Part shown: positions 8,520-19,165 of the stretch, one piece after another
Position numbering within the stretch: the stretch's first letter is position 1
How the letters are laid out: every line of letters begins with the position of its first letter
Origin: Tricholoma matsutake
Taxonomy: Eukaryota; Basidiomycota; Agaricomycetes; Agaricales; Tricholomataceae
Length of the DNA stretch: 64,000 bases
Assembly: GCA_026075535.2 (NCBI GenBank)
Contig: AP026546.1
Coordinates: 1,612,001-1,676,000, forward strand
Reading direction: 5' to 3'
Notes under the pieces: generated by a model
The model's input: only the letters and a program-made list of their open reading frames with translations
Database searches by the model: none
What the model was told of the DNA's origin: nothing
Translations under genes and position numbers: made by a program

Positions 8520-9061
8520 GTTGTGCGCGCAGGGCGTATGACCCTCGTCTGGTTCTAGCTAGTGTTATCGGTATGTCGGGGTGGCCGTAGGGCACCAGAC
8601 GAGTCCGTTAACCCTCATAAAGGGGGCCCACCCGTGTTCAGGAGCGACTGTCAGGGAGGGGGGACACGAACCTAGGTACCGGTTCGGGGAGGCGCCTGAG
8701 CGCTTTCAGATCCGCTGTCGGTTGTGCGTTACGGCTTTGATGCTGGCTACGCCCTCCTTTCCGAGCTGAGAGGCTCACGTCGGGGCGGCAGTTTCCCCTA
8801 AATCTTGCACTCATACCCGTAGGGATTCGGGGACACAACATCGTCAAGCTCGGGTTGTCGGTACGCCACCACTGGCAAGTCCGTTTACTCGATAAAGGGG
8901 GCCCCCTTAGTGGTCATTGCAGCTATCCAGGTGGTTGGTGCGAAGATCAGCAGGAGGAGGACTTGGGCTGGGCGTAGTGTACTTCGTTTGTATGTCTCTA
9001 CCGCGGACTGCGATCGGGCGCCGCGTTATAAACTTTTGACCCAAAAAAAAAAAAAAAAAAA
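8520..9061 (+). other. LINE-c 3'UTR and poly(A)
   Basis: 523 nt with no gene. It contains GGGGGCCCCC near 8898-8907, a GAGCTGAGAGGCTCACG block near 8763 that resembles the NAE 3' region, and the end ACTGCGATCGGGCGCCGC followed by TTATAAACTTTTGACCC and 19 A. Only the terminal part is clearly shared with NAEs at high identity. Confidence 0.85.
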
Positions 9062-10632
9062 TGGGTAGAGGAGTGAACCTCCTTGCCCTTGAGAAGTGGA
9101 ATATTTCAGACTTGTCGTGTTCAAGGACAAGACCGAGAGAGGTGAACGCCTGGAATATCCAGCCATACGCTTTTTTGAGCAGGGGGAGATTATCCTCCAG
9201 CTGTGGAGAGCGGGCAATGAGAGTACCATCGTCCACATATGACATGAGATCGACATCTCTGCCGATTTCGCTCCTTCTGAAGAGCTTCATAATGGGCATT
9301 AGGTATAACACCGATAAGACAGGGGACAAAGCAGAGCCTTGACCCACTCCCACATCGGCTGCAAAGGAGCCAGATGAGAAAGTGTTCCATTTGTAGGTCG
9401 TTTTGCGACCGACAAGGTATGAACGGAAGAAGTTCACTACTTGTGCAGGGAACCCCGACCGAGAGATGATCTCCAACAGAACTTGGTGGTTCAAAGAGGG
9501 GAAGAATTGAGCGATGTCGAAAGCGACGACGCTCGTTTTGAGTCCCTTGGCCCATCCTGCTCTGACCAGGTGGGTGAGGTAGATACCTGCATCCTCAGTG
9601 GAACGCTGGGCAACGCCTCCGAATTGGTTTTGCTCGAAGGCCTCGTGTGCGACACCATCAAACTGAAGTCGCCTAGACAACATCTTTTCGACTAATTTGC
9701 CCAGAGTGTTCAGAAGCACAATGGGCCTGAACGACTTAGGGGTAGAGTAATTAGGCTTCCCTGGCTTCGGGATGATAACCGACAGGGACTCCTTAAAGTG
9801 ATCTGGCCAGTGGCCAGCGGTGATGCACGCCTCAGCAATGCGGGTGATGAGCCCTGCCACTTCTGGGTTGCTACACCAGTGTTTTAGGTGCGACCACGTA
9901 ACATGATCGGGACCTGGAGCGGAACAGGAAGAGCATGCGTTTAGCGCTTCTTTCATTTCCGTAACGGAGAACGAGATCCAGGCCCTTTCAGGCACCGGAT
10001 CAAGGTCATCGAGAATGCTCAGATCGACTACTCGATCTGAGGCAGCGTTATAGGACCCATCAAGGGCAGCCCGAAGGGAGTCCAGATCATTACAAGGTTC
10101 TCCCCGATAGGAGATTGCCTCGTATGACGGGAGGTTACGTTGACGAGTCCAAGACATCAAGTCCCAGGGTCGTCTGTTCATCGTAGCCACTTCCTGGATA
10201 CGGTCGTCGAAAAAGTCGCGCTTTGCGTGTCGCATGACTTTCCTATAGAGCTTCCAGTCTCCCTCGTCTCGAGAGGCTCTGTAAGCGTCTAGGGCACCAC
10301 TGCATTCGTCTGTCCACCAGCCTTTGGACGACTTGCCGAGGCGGGATTCCTTGGCATGGTTTTCCCATGCCTTGTTTAAGATCGTTGATATCGCCGAAAT
10401 GACCTCATCGATCTCTGCCGATGTATTTCCGTGCCAATTTAGCCACGGAGTTAAAGCGGAGGAGACAGCATCTCGATAAGATGCTTCCTCCTCGGATCCT
10501 TTTTTTGATGGACCACTTGGTAACCGGAACCAAAGATCCCGGACCAGGTAGAACTAACGTCAGGGGGGCGTGGTCAGACGTTCCCCGGGCTTCAGGTACA
10601 ATCTCGCAGTACAATACAAATCTAAGATCTGT
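9062..10632 (-). pseudogene. LINE-d ORF2, linker and RT part, frameshifted
   Basis: Continues ORF2 from LRFVLYCEIV (upstream of NAE-B1) through the endonuclease SDHAPL motif, the RT block APGPDHVTW, motif A FDIAQFFPS and YVDDGT, up to the LINE-c insertion. A run of seven T at about 10500-10506, where other copies have six, shifts the frame after KWSIKK. The original frame resumes downstream and stays open. Catalytic RT residues are retained, so only one homopolymer slip and the insertions disable it. Confidence 0.85.
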
Positions 10633-12890
10633 CATTGCTCCTTGACTTGTTACAACCACCATAAATAGTGGTAAACACCTCTGCTCAACGTTGCACACGA
10701 CGTCGACACTTCAATTCTGGTCCGATTTTCGATCGGATTTCGCCATCACGAACGCTCTCGGCGTCTCCAGGCTTGCCCTGATTTGCTAAGAGATCCGTCC
10801 ATCCGATCTCTGTGGATGCCCCGGTCACTGTTTCTGACAGTGTCTGCTATTCGTCTCGGTCTCCTGGGCTTCGAGGATCCTGGTTAGGTGAGTGCTGGCA
10901 ATGAAAGAGTAGTCTGGGCCCCTATGGGGGCTTAGAGTGGGTGTGGGATGCCTACTTCAATGCTCGCCCAAGTCGTCGCATTCGTTTAGCTGGGGGAGGT
11001 CTGGTTCAGGAGGAGGGACATATTCACTGGATTGTGGGTCGTTTGGGAGACTTCCTACCTCCATGCTGTGTGAGTTTCTACATCTAGAGACCTGCTACAC
11101 TGACTACCTATTGGAATACACCATCGTTAAAAGGGGCCGGGCGATGGTGCCCCCTGGTGGCTAGGTCGACGCTCTGGTGGCCGCTATTCACCACCGACTC
11201 TTTACCTCCGGCACTCACACCCTTGAGGTGTTTGGAACCGGGTTCAATCGTTCCTCCCAATCGGCAGCAGGATTTGCGGCCTGCCTGCCCCCTCGGAGCG
11301 TCTGGAGGCTGTGTCGGGTGGACCCGGAATTGAGATAAGGGACCGTCTGTTATCGTTATCACGCTACGTATCTTGACTTCTACCGTCATCTACTTGTGCT
11401 AAATCATCCTCAATGCCCTCTGCAAACCGTAGAGCGCGAACTCGACACCAGGCGGCTCATGGCGACCCCCTCCTATACACAAACGCCGACTTCGCAGATT
11501 TCGACGACAATTACCTCCCAGAGTTCGGACACGTCTCCCTGAGCGGATGGGACTCTGATGTGGCCAACCAGTTCCACAATCTTTGGGCGGAGGACGACTC
11601 CTCCGACCTGTCAGACGACGATGACGGCTCTGCCACCGGCGAAGACGTCGAATTCATTCCGGGTCTCACCGAGCTAGCCTCGCAGGAGACGATAAACCGC
11701 TTCTTGGCATCACAAGTGATAGCCGATGAGGTGCATGATCTGGCTCTCGAGCTTGGGCTCGAGGCCAACAACAATCAAGAGCTCGGCATCGCCGAGCTCC
11801 TCTATCCGGAGGGGCAGCAGGAGCAATCTGCGCCGCCCCTCCCCACATCACCGGGTTCATCTGCCATCCCAGAGTTGGTGGAGGATGAGCCTCCGTTGTC
11901 GAGAGATGAGAGGGTGGACATAACATCCACCTCTCATGGCTTTCTACATTTACTGGAGGCTATGACGATTTTCGTCGGTACCGTCCGAGTATCCGCCGTT
12001 CCGCTCATAGAGAGGAATGCATGGCGCCAGATGGCATGGGAACTATTCACAACCACCTGGCGATTGTCCGAGCCAATGTCGGCAGAACTAGCAGCTGCCG
12101 GATTGCCTCTCGATCTCACGTCACCGGAAGCCTTCAGGGCTTCCTACGCGGCTAGGCAGGCAGCTCATGCAGAGCTCCATCATGAGGAACCCTCGTCCTC
12201 ATCACGGCGCCGTCATCCTCGAGGTCCTCGGAGACAGCCGCGCCGCAACCTATAGGGGAACACCCCTCCACAACCATGCCCACCAAATAATTGGTGGCCG
12301 ATATCGGGATAGTGACATCTTGTCGCTTCCCTCCACCTTCCCCCCGCTGCGGGGGGGACGTTGTCATCGAGTGCATGCACATGTCGGCATTTGCTCGAAG
12401 GGGGGCCTTGGCCCCCCTGCCTACGGTAGTTCCGGTGAATAACCAGGTGAACAACCAGCTACCACATCTCTGTCACTCGTGCGCAAACACGGTGATGGTC
12501 CACCCCATTCGTCTGGGGTGGTCAATCCTCGCTGGCTGGAAGTAGGCTATCGGTTATTCCTCCCGCAAGGGGGGATTTACGGTGAATTGACACCACTGCG
12601 CCTGATCTGACTTCGGTTGGATATGTGGCCGGGGGACCGGTTGGTACCAGTGGGCGACCTAATGGCTAGCTTCGGGAGGGGGAGGCTTCCCCTCCAGATT
12701 ATTGCCTTTCCTGGCTGAGAGGCCAACGTCTGTGGCACTGCCTGCCTAAAGTGGCTAAAACGAGGACCTGGGTGGGAGATGGGCGAGGGGAACGCGTAGA
12801 TATAGTAGTACCCTAGTTTGTACCCTGCTCCGCGGACTGCGATCGAGCCCCGCGTTATAAATTGTTGACCCAAAAAAAAAAAAAAAAAAA
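10633..12890 (+). mobile_element. NAE-B1, full-length family B element
   Basis: Inserted in LINE-d ORF2 opposite to its coding direction, with 12-bp duplications at 10621-10632 and 12891-12902 and four unmatched bases (CATT) before GCTCCTTG. Its 5'UTR is closely related to family A, but the first half of the ORF differs strongly. It ends GCGTTATAAATTGTTGACCC plus A18. Confidence 0.92.
11413..12255 (+). CDS. NAE-B protein (280 aa), unknown function
   Basis: Homologue of the NAE-A protein with a diverged N-terminal half (MPSANRRARTRHQ, DFADFDDNYLPEF, acidic SDDDDGS at 67-73). The C-terminal half is well conserved: NQELGIAELLYPE (121-133), IPELVEDEPPLSRDER, FVGTVRVSAVPL (187-198), WRQMAWELFTTTWRLSE (204-220), PLDLTSPEAFRASYAA. 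It ends in the same kind of Arg-rich tail (RRRHPRGPRRQPRRN). The ORF is intact. The pattern of a variable, acidic first half and a fixed core suggests the core carries the shared function. The start codon aligns with families A and C. Confidence 0.85.
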   Translation: MPSANRRARTRHQAAHGDPLLYTNADFADFDDNYLPEFGHVSLSGWDSDVANQFHNLWAEDDSSDLSDDDDGSATGEDVEFIPGLTELASQETINRFLASQVIADEVHDLALELGLEANNNQELGIAELLYPEGQQEQSAPPLPTSPGSSAIPELVEDEPPLSRDERVDITSTSHGFLHLLEAMTIFVGTVRVSAVPLIERNAWRQMAWELFTTTWRLSEPMSAELAAAGLPLDLTSPEAFRASYAARQAAHAELHHEEPSSSSRRRHPRGPRRQPRRNL

Positions 12891-12902
12891 TCTAAGATCT
12901 GT

Positions 12903-13556
12903 AGGTACGAACATCAGGTCGATCACCGTGGGGTGAAGGCCCTGTTGTGGGGGGAAGTGGGTAGGGCCCTCCACTACTGGTAGAGCTCTAGTCAGGCCTA
13001 ATGCCATAGCCGTTTCCACTAAGTGGTCAGCGTGAATAGAGTGGGCAGGCCCCTGGGGGTCCCAGGTGGCATGCCTCACGTTGAAGTCGCCACACATGAA
13101 GTGCAGGCGAGGAATCAGCATGATGTTCTCGAACAAGAGCGTAATAGCTGAGTGTTGGCTATCCGAGTAGACGTTAGCGAGTAGCATGACATCTTCCCCT
13201 ATTCCCAGTGAGAATAGAAGGATGTCACGATCGTCGATCAGATCTTGTCTGAGACCAGGTCTTAGATTAGCGATGCTGTTCGCAAAATAAACGGCAACGC
13301 GTGGAGGGGAGTCGATTCCCGATGGGCGCACCAAGGTTCCCCAATTAGGGCTCATTGGTGCGCCAATGACTTCGTCCCCTTCCCTGTTGTGGGCAGAAGG
13401 GGCGTGTCTTATCAATCGCCAGGGAGGCTCTTGGATGAAAAGCAAGTCATAGTCGTCTACGAAGTCTGCCAGTAAAGAGTCCATGTAACCCCAATTACGA
13501 TTTACATTTTGACTAAATATGCGTAGCTGTGGGGTAGATCTAAGTCTGTCCCTCAT
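12903..13556 (-). pseudogene. LINE-d ORF2, endonuclease domain (interrupted)
   Basis: The first 218 residues of ORF2: MRDRLRSTPQLRIFSQNVN, FIQEPPW, LHFMCGDFN and TVIDLMFVPTD. The APE-type endonuclease active-site residues Asn17, Glu43, Asp157 and Asn159 are all present. It is cut by NAE-B1. The ATG at 13554-13556 directly follows the ORF1 TAA, which supports termination-reinitiation as the way ORF2 is translated. Confidence 0.88.
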
Positions 13557-15479
13557 TTACGTTCGGCCACCGCGTCCTGCGGGATGGTAAGTAGGAGGGG
13601 AGCGAGAATTGCGTTTCGCACTCACCTCGTCGTAGCGAGCTTTGATCCAGTCACGGTCAAAGCGATGTCGCCAAAAATTGCACCGACGATCGTCGGATGC
13701 GTGATTCTTCCGGCAGTTGATGCATCTAGCCGGATGAGGACAGGCTGCCCCCTCAGGGGTAGCAGGAACGGGAGGGTTCGCCTTAGCGTTTCCCTTGCAA
13801 CACCCTGCAAGGGCACGATGGTGCTCCTTGCGGTGTGGGCCTGCACAGATCGGACATTTGGTCTGTGGAGCTCTGCATGCTGGGGTGGGGTGGCCCCACT
13901 TCCAGCAGCGTTGACAGAGGGGCAAGCCTGGGTTCGCCCTGGCAGCTCGAATATAAGCGACGTAGCGTCCAAATTGAACGCCCCGACCGATAAGAGCCTT
14001 GGCTCGTGCACCACTGACTGAGTCAGCGATGTTAAGATAGACGGTGCACGTATCTGACATCTTCGAATCACGTACTACGCGGGGGGGGACTTGTAACACT
14101 GCGAGGTCCGATATTCCGGACTTCCCTAAGTGTGCTATGACGACATCAGGTGTTAGAGCCTTGTCGTTGGCGATAAACGGCACGTCAACCAGCTTGAGGT
14201 ACGACGTGGAGGTGGGTAGCGCTGCATCTACTTGCAACGCGTAGGGGAACGCCTTGTGAGCGGCCTCCTTGAAGCAACGAAGGTCCTCCTCGGAGGCCAC
14301 GACGTCTGTAGCTACTGATAGGTTACCAGCATGCATTGATGCGGACTGGGCCACTAGTTTAGAGTGGTGCAGTCCGAGAGTGACTCGGACGTGATCCAAG
14401 AAGTCGGCAGGGTTCGTCTCCGCCCCAAGGGGGGGACGAACGTGTACCAGGACCTGTCGTCTCGACGGTCCATGGACAGTAGGTGATGGCTTTGCAGCCT
14501 TCGGTCTGGAGGGGCCAACATGCTGCTGAATGTCTGCAAGCTTGTCGGTTGGAAGTTCAGGGAAGGCCTTGGCTAGTCGCACAAGGCCATCCATGGAAGT
14601 GTTAGGTGTTCACCCCGCCGGGAAGCGAGCAACCTGAGCAAAGGTCCCCCTGCCCGAAGGCCTGGTGGACCAGTTCACGGGGGGAGGCGGTCCTCGGCCC
14701 CATGATGAAGAGACACCCCCTGTTGGGGGTTTAGGAAGAGGTCGAGCCCCTTTCGGGCCTCGAGTCCTCGCTGATTTGTGAGGGGGGGGGCGTTGCCCAT
14801 CCCATCCCTCCAGGTACTCCGTCATAGGGACGTCGTTAGGATCGTTGGTGACAGTGCCCGACCTGGGTCGTTTGCTGCTCCCAGCTATCCTGTCTATAGC
14901 ACTCCGAAGCGTAGCGTTTCCAGAGTTGCGATTGAGGCCAGCCTCGGCAGCTGCTAACAGCACCGAGCCCAGTTGTTCTGCTATGAGCTGCCGTTCTTCA
15001 GCAGTTGGTCGTCTAGATCCCGTCCTGTTGAGGACAACTCGGAATCCTGTGGCGTACTCTCCCAGGTCACTGGCGAAGGTCTGGGGTCCACTCCAGTCAT
15101 CGCTAGCCATCTCCGTGTCCTGAATGACATGGGAAGAGAGATTATCGGCCACCTCATCAGCCCACGAGGCAGGTGTAGAGGGTGTAGCCGGAGGTGCAGG
15201 AGACGCAGTTGCATCCCTGGAAGATAACGCTGGCACGCTAAAACGCTGTGCTCGCGGAGTAACAGTGCCCGCCCCATAGGGGGAGGGGGTTGGAGAGCCT
15301 CGTTGGGTCCTGTGAGGGCCCACTGAGGGTGCATTCTGTGTGGATCTGCGGCTCGAAGAGAGCCGCAGGGAATCAATTGGGTCGTCGCCAGGAGTTCTGG
15401 GCGTACCGGATCTAGAGGGTCCCCCCTCGTCCATCGCCTCGCCCGATCTCCCCCTACTTCTAGAATACGAGTCTGACAT
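13557..15479 (-). pseudogene. LINE-d ORF1 (about 640 aa) with one nonsense codon
   Basis: The only complete-length ORF1 uninterrupted by an insertion. Residues 1-290 are disordered and Ser/Pro/Arg-rich. MDGLVRLAKAFPELP starts near 296. An RRM-like region spans roughly 340-515. Three zinc motifs follow at about 522-600 (CQRC-x4-H-x4-C; CPIC-x3-H-x4-H; CINC-x3-H-x6-C). TGA at 14610-14612 replaces the CGA seen in LINE-a and LINE-f, a CpG transition. Otherwise the frame is open to the TAA at 13557-13559. It encodes the RNA-binding partner of ORF2. Confidence 0.88.
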
Positions 15480-15604
15480 GCACTGGTAAGACGCTGGTTA
15501 TACCGGATCGCTGGGATTGAGGACGGATTGAGCTGCAAAAGGTGAAAACGGTGTCGACGAAAAAATTTTGTGGCTGTGCACGTCGCGGTAAGAGGACAAG
15601 AAGC
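15480..15604 (-). promoter_or_regulatory. LINE 5'UTR with presumed internal promoter
   Basis: 125 nt from the element's first base to the ORF1 ATG. It is nearly identical in LINE-a (1026-1149) and LINE-h (26271-26395). A full-length LINE must carry its promoter inside the transcript, so promoter activity is inferred; I see no classical box. Confidence 0.45.
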
Positions 15605-16534
15605 GATGTGTTGGAAATCATCTCTCGGTTGGGATTCCCTGCGCAAGTAGTGAATTTCTTCCGTTCATACTTGGTCGGTCGCAAGACGACCTACAAATGG
15701 AACGCTTTCTCATCTGGCTCCTTTGCAGCCGATGTGGGAGTGGGCCAGGGCTCTGCCTTGTCCCCTGTCTTATCGGCGTTATATTTGACGCCCATCATGA
15801 AGCTCTTCAGAAGGAGCGAAATCGGCAGAGATGTCGATCTCATGTCATATGTGGACGATGGCACTCTCATCGCCCGCTCTCCACAGTTGGAGGACAACCT
15901 CCCCCTGCTAAAGAAAGCGTATGGCTGGATATTCCAGGCATTCACCTCCCTCGGACTCGTCCTTGAACACGACAAGTCCGAAATCTTTCATTTTTCAAGG
16001 GCGAGGAGATTCACTCCCCTACCCATAGATCTCGGCTTTGCCCCGTACATGGGCAACACCCCTCTCAAACCCAAGGTCACCTGGAGGTACCTGGGTTTTT
16101 TCTTTGACCGCAAGCTCTCTTTCAAGGAGCACACGCGATTTTACTCCACCAAAGCCCTCACAACTGCGAGGGCGATGGGAATGCTGGGCAATTCTGTAAG
16201 AGGGTTAACCCCTATGCAGAAACGCCTCCTATACCGTTCGTGTGTCGTACCTATCATGACATACGGACTCAGACTATGGCACTTCAAAGGCGCTCGCGTC
16301 AAGGGGGTCATCAAAATGTTGGCCCAAGTGCAGTCCATTGCTGCATGTTGGATCCTCGGTGCATTCAGAACCACCCCAATCGGGGGCCTGGAAAGTATCG
16401 CGGGACTGCTGCCCATGCAGCTGTTATTGCGTCGTTTAGTCGACAGAGGGGTATTCAGGACCCCCCTATTGGCCCCATCACACCCCCTAAGAGCGATTCT
16501 AGGGCCCAATCACGTCGGCACCACTCACTCTCAT
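15605..16534 (+). pseudogene. LINE-e ORF2 fragment, RT and thumb (left part)
   Basis: From LEIISRLGFPAQVV through GQGSALSPV, YVDDGT and RYLGFFFDRKLS to VGTTHSH, open in one frame. It is entered at its left by the LINE-d 5' end (a few junction bases at 15605-15608) and cut at 16534 by the tail of a minus-strand NAE. LINE-e resumes at 41720 after a 25-kb interruption. The 16-bp repeats CACCACTCACTCTCAT (16519-16534) and CACCACCCACTCTCAT (41720-41735) differ at one base and mark the insertion. The RT catalytic Asp pair is intact. Confidence 0.88.
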
Positions 16535-16896
16535 TTTTTTTTTTTTTTTTTTGGGTCAACAATTTATAACGCAGGGCTCGATCGCAGTCCGCGGAGCATG
16601 ATACAAACTTGGGTACTACTATAACTACGCTTCCCCTCGCCCATATCCTGCCCAGGTCCTCGTTTTAGCCACTTTAGGCGGGCAGTGCCACAGACGTTGG
16701 CCTCTCAGCCAGGAAAGGCAATAATCCGGAGGGGGAGCCCCCCCTCCCGAAGCTAGCCATTAGATCGCCCCCTGGAGCAAACGGTCCCCCAGCCACATGT
16801 CCAACCAAGGCCAGACCAGGCACAGCAGTGTTAATTCACCGTAAATCCCCCCTTGCGGGAGGAATAACCGTCTGCGTATTTCCAGCCAGCGAGGAT
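16535..16896 (-). mobile_element. Outer NAE (family C), 3' end
   Basis: The poly(T) is followed by GGGTCAACAATTTATAACGC, the reverse complement of the NAE tail, then the NAE 3' region, up to the LINE-f insertion at 16897. It continues at 24193. This is the 3' end of the element that split LINE-e. Its 5' end is at about 41713. Confidence 0.85.
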
Positions 16897-17437
16897 TTTT
16901 TTTTTTTTTTTTTGGGTCAAAAGTTTATAACGCGGCGCCCGATCGCAGTCCGCGGTAGAGACATACAAACAGAGTACACTACGCCCAGCCCAAGTCCTCC
17001 TCCTGCTGATCTTCGCACCAACCACCTGGATAGCTGCAAAGGCCACTAAGGGGGCTCCCTTTATCGAGTAAACAGACTTGCCAGTGGTGGCGTACCGACA
17101 ACCCGAGCTTGACGATGTCGTGTGCCCCGAATCCCTACGGGTATGTGTGCAAGATTTAGGGGAAACTGCCGCCCCGACGTGAGCCTCTCAGCTCGGAAAG
17201 GAAAGCGTAATCAGCATCGAAGCTGTGACGCATAACCGACAGCGGATCTGGAAGCGCTCAGGCGCCTCCCCGAACCGGTACCTAGGTTCGTGTCCCCCCT
17301 CCCTGACAGTCGCTCCTGAACACGGGTGGGCCCCCTTTATGAGGGTTAACAGACTCGTCTGGTGCCCACCGGCCACCCCGACATACCGATAACACTAGCT
17401 AGAACCAGACGGGGGTCATACGCCCTGCGCGCACAAC

Positions 17438-19165
17438 CTATCCTGGATCCCACGCAAGTGAGTTGAACGACCCTAGTACTGGGTTGTTGTCCATAAATTC
17501 GTTGAAGCCCTCGACAGAGTCAGGGCTTGCACGAGTTTCTTTGCGATCCACCTTGGGGCAGACGCGTAGTAGATGATCTCGAGTTTGAATGTCGGGACCA
17601 AGGCACCAGCATTGGTATTCCCCGTCAAGGGATAAGCGTTGACAATACTCCCCTATAGGAGCATGGCCAGTGATCATGCGAGTTGAACGGGAAGTCAGCG
17701 TGGTGCTGCTCCCCATAACTTTCAGCCAAGGCCCACCTTTGTGGGTCGAGGGTAAAACTGGCTTTCCACCGACTCCTTTGAGTTGGTAGAAGTGTCGTCC
17801 CCGGTACGCAGGGTCTGCGAATCGGGTGTGCCAATCCTTACAAACGGCCTTTTCGACCTGGTTTCTAAGGTAATCCAGAGACGTCCACGGGTGTCTGCCC
17901 ACGGAGATCTTGGTAGATGTAGCAACATCGTGAGCCATCTTGTGTACGTTCCACTCGAACTTCGAGGGAACATGCCAGAATGTAACGCTTCTCTCCTCAT
18001 CCCCAGCTAGCCAGGGGCGGAGGGAGCGACAAGCGTCCAGGGCAAAGATTTGCCCAGAACGTGGTTTTGGATCAATTAGGGACTCAATGCCCATAGTAGA
18101 ATCCGAGAATATCACCAACTTTTTGCATCCTCTGCTGCAGGCAGCCGAGACGCCCAGTTGGAGAGCAAAGAGTTCGACTTCTGGGGGGGTTCTCCTCCCA
18201 GAAGCTGAGACAACGCGATCAACCTGCTCTCCCTGTCCGAAGACAAGAGCGCAGGCGACGGCTTGGAATTTAGCATCCGTGGGCACCGAAGCGTCCACTG
18301 CAACGACGAGAGTGTCATCCTCAGCCTGAGCCGCAACCCAAGCCTTGTCGAGGTTACTCCTGTAAGAGTCCCTCGCCCCATCCTCCTTAGAGGTGAGGCG
18401 ATGAGAGGAGAAACGAGTGGGGAATAGATCCTTCACTCTGTTTCCAGGTGTGTTTTCTTCCCCGAAGGGGTCGAACTCATCACCTGGTACGAGGGCCAGA
18501 GCTGCAGCCGAAGCGACAGATGGGCCTTGCAGGTTAAATGTGTCGAGCACGTTCCCTCCCCAGAGTCCTAGCTCATGAGAATGGGTAGTTCCGACATGAT
18601 TGGGCCCTAAGATAGCTCTTAGGGGGTGTGACGGGGCCAATAGGGGGGTTCTGAATACCCCTCTGTCGACTAAGCGACGCAGTAACAGCTGCATAGGCAG
18701 CAGTCCTGCGATACTTTCCAGACCACCAATTGGGGTGGTTCTGAAGGCACCGAGGATCCAGCGAGCAGCGATGGACTGCACCTGGGCCAGCGTTTTGATG
18801 ACACCTTTGACGCATGCGCCTTTGAAGTGCCAGAGTCTCAATCCGTACGTCATGATGGGCACAACGCATGAATGGTAGAGAAGGCGTTTCTGCATGGGAG
18901 TTAACCCTCTTACAGAATTGCCAAGCATTCCCATTGCCCTCGCAGTGGTGAGGGCTTTGGTGGAGTAAAACCGCGTGTGCTCCTTGAAAGAGAGTTTGCG
19001 GTCGAAGAAGAAACCGAGGTACCTCCAGGTAACCTTGGGTTTGAGGGGGGTGTTGCCTGTGTAGGGGGCAAAGCCAAGATCGATAGGCAGGGGGGTGAAC
19101 CTCCTCGCCCTTGAAAAGTGAAATATTTCGGACTTGTCATGTTCGAGGACAAGTCCGAGGGAGGT
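17438..19165 (-). pseudogene. LINE-f ORF2, RNase H and thumb part
   Basis: The C-terminal ORF2 segment from TSLGLVLEHDKSE through WRYLGFFFDRKLS, the RNase H motifs (VVAVDASV, EVELFALQ, IFSDST, HKMAHDVA) and the CWCLGPDIQTRDH-type Cys/His tail, ending WDPG and stop. The segment is open. It is separated from its RT domain by NAE-B2, and a frameshift lies upstream of that insertion, so the copy is inactive. Confidence 0.88.

Larger units (their letters stand above)
1409..9061 (+). mobile_element. LINE-c, plus-strand LINE split by NAE-A1
   Basis: The element reads from mid ORF1 (1412) through ORF2 and the 3'UTR to poly(A) at 9043-9061. NAE-A1 occupies 4661-6917 and is flanked by a 12-bp duplication, CCCAAGGTCACC, at 4649-4660 and 6918-6929. 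The first half of ORF1 is absent where LINE-b's 5' end abuts, as expected if LINE-b inserted there and the left remainder lies outside the window. The 3' end lies inside ORF2 of LINE-d, so LINE-c is younger than LINE-d. Confidence 0.9.
9062..15604 (-). mobile_element. LINE-d, minus-strand LINE split by NAE-B1
   Basis: The 5' end is at 15604 (minus strand GCTTCTTGTCC). The element reads through ORF1 and ORF2 to RRFTPLPI at 9062, where LINE-c is inserted; the remainder lies beyond the left edge. NAE-B1 (10633-12890) is flanked by the 12-bp duplication TCTAAGATCTGT. The 5' end abuts the interior of LINE-e ORF2, so LINE-d is a full-length insertion into LINE-e. Confidence 0.88.

Noticed and set aside
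9043..9061. Poly(A)/poly(T) runs as assembly padding
   Set aside because: They always follow a conserved element 3' end and are bordered by target duplications in nine cases; they are genuine tails. Run lengths may still be inexact.
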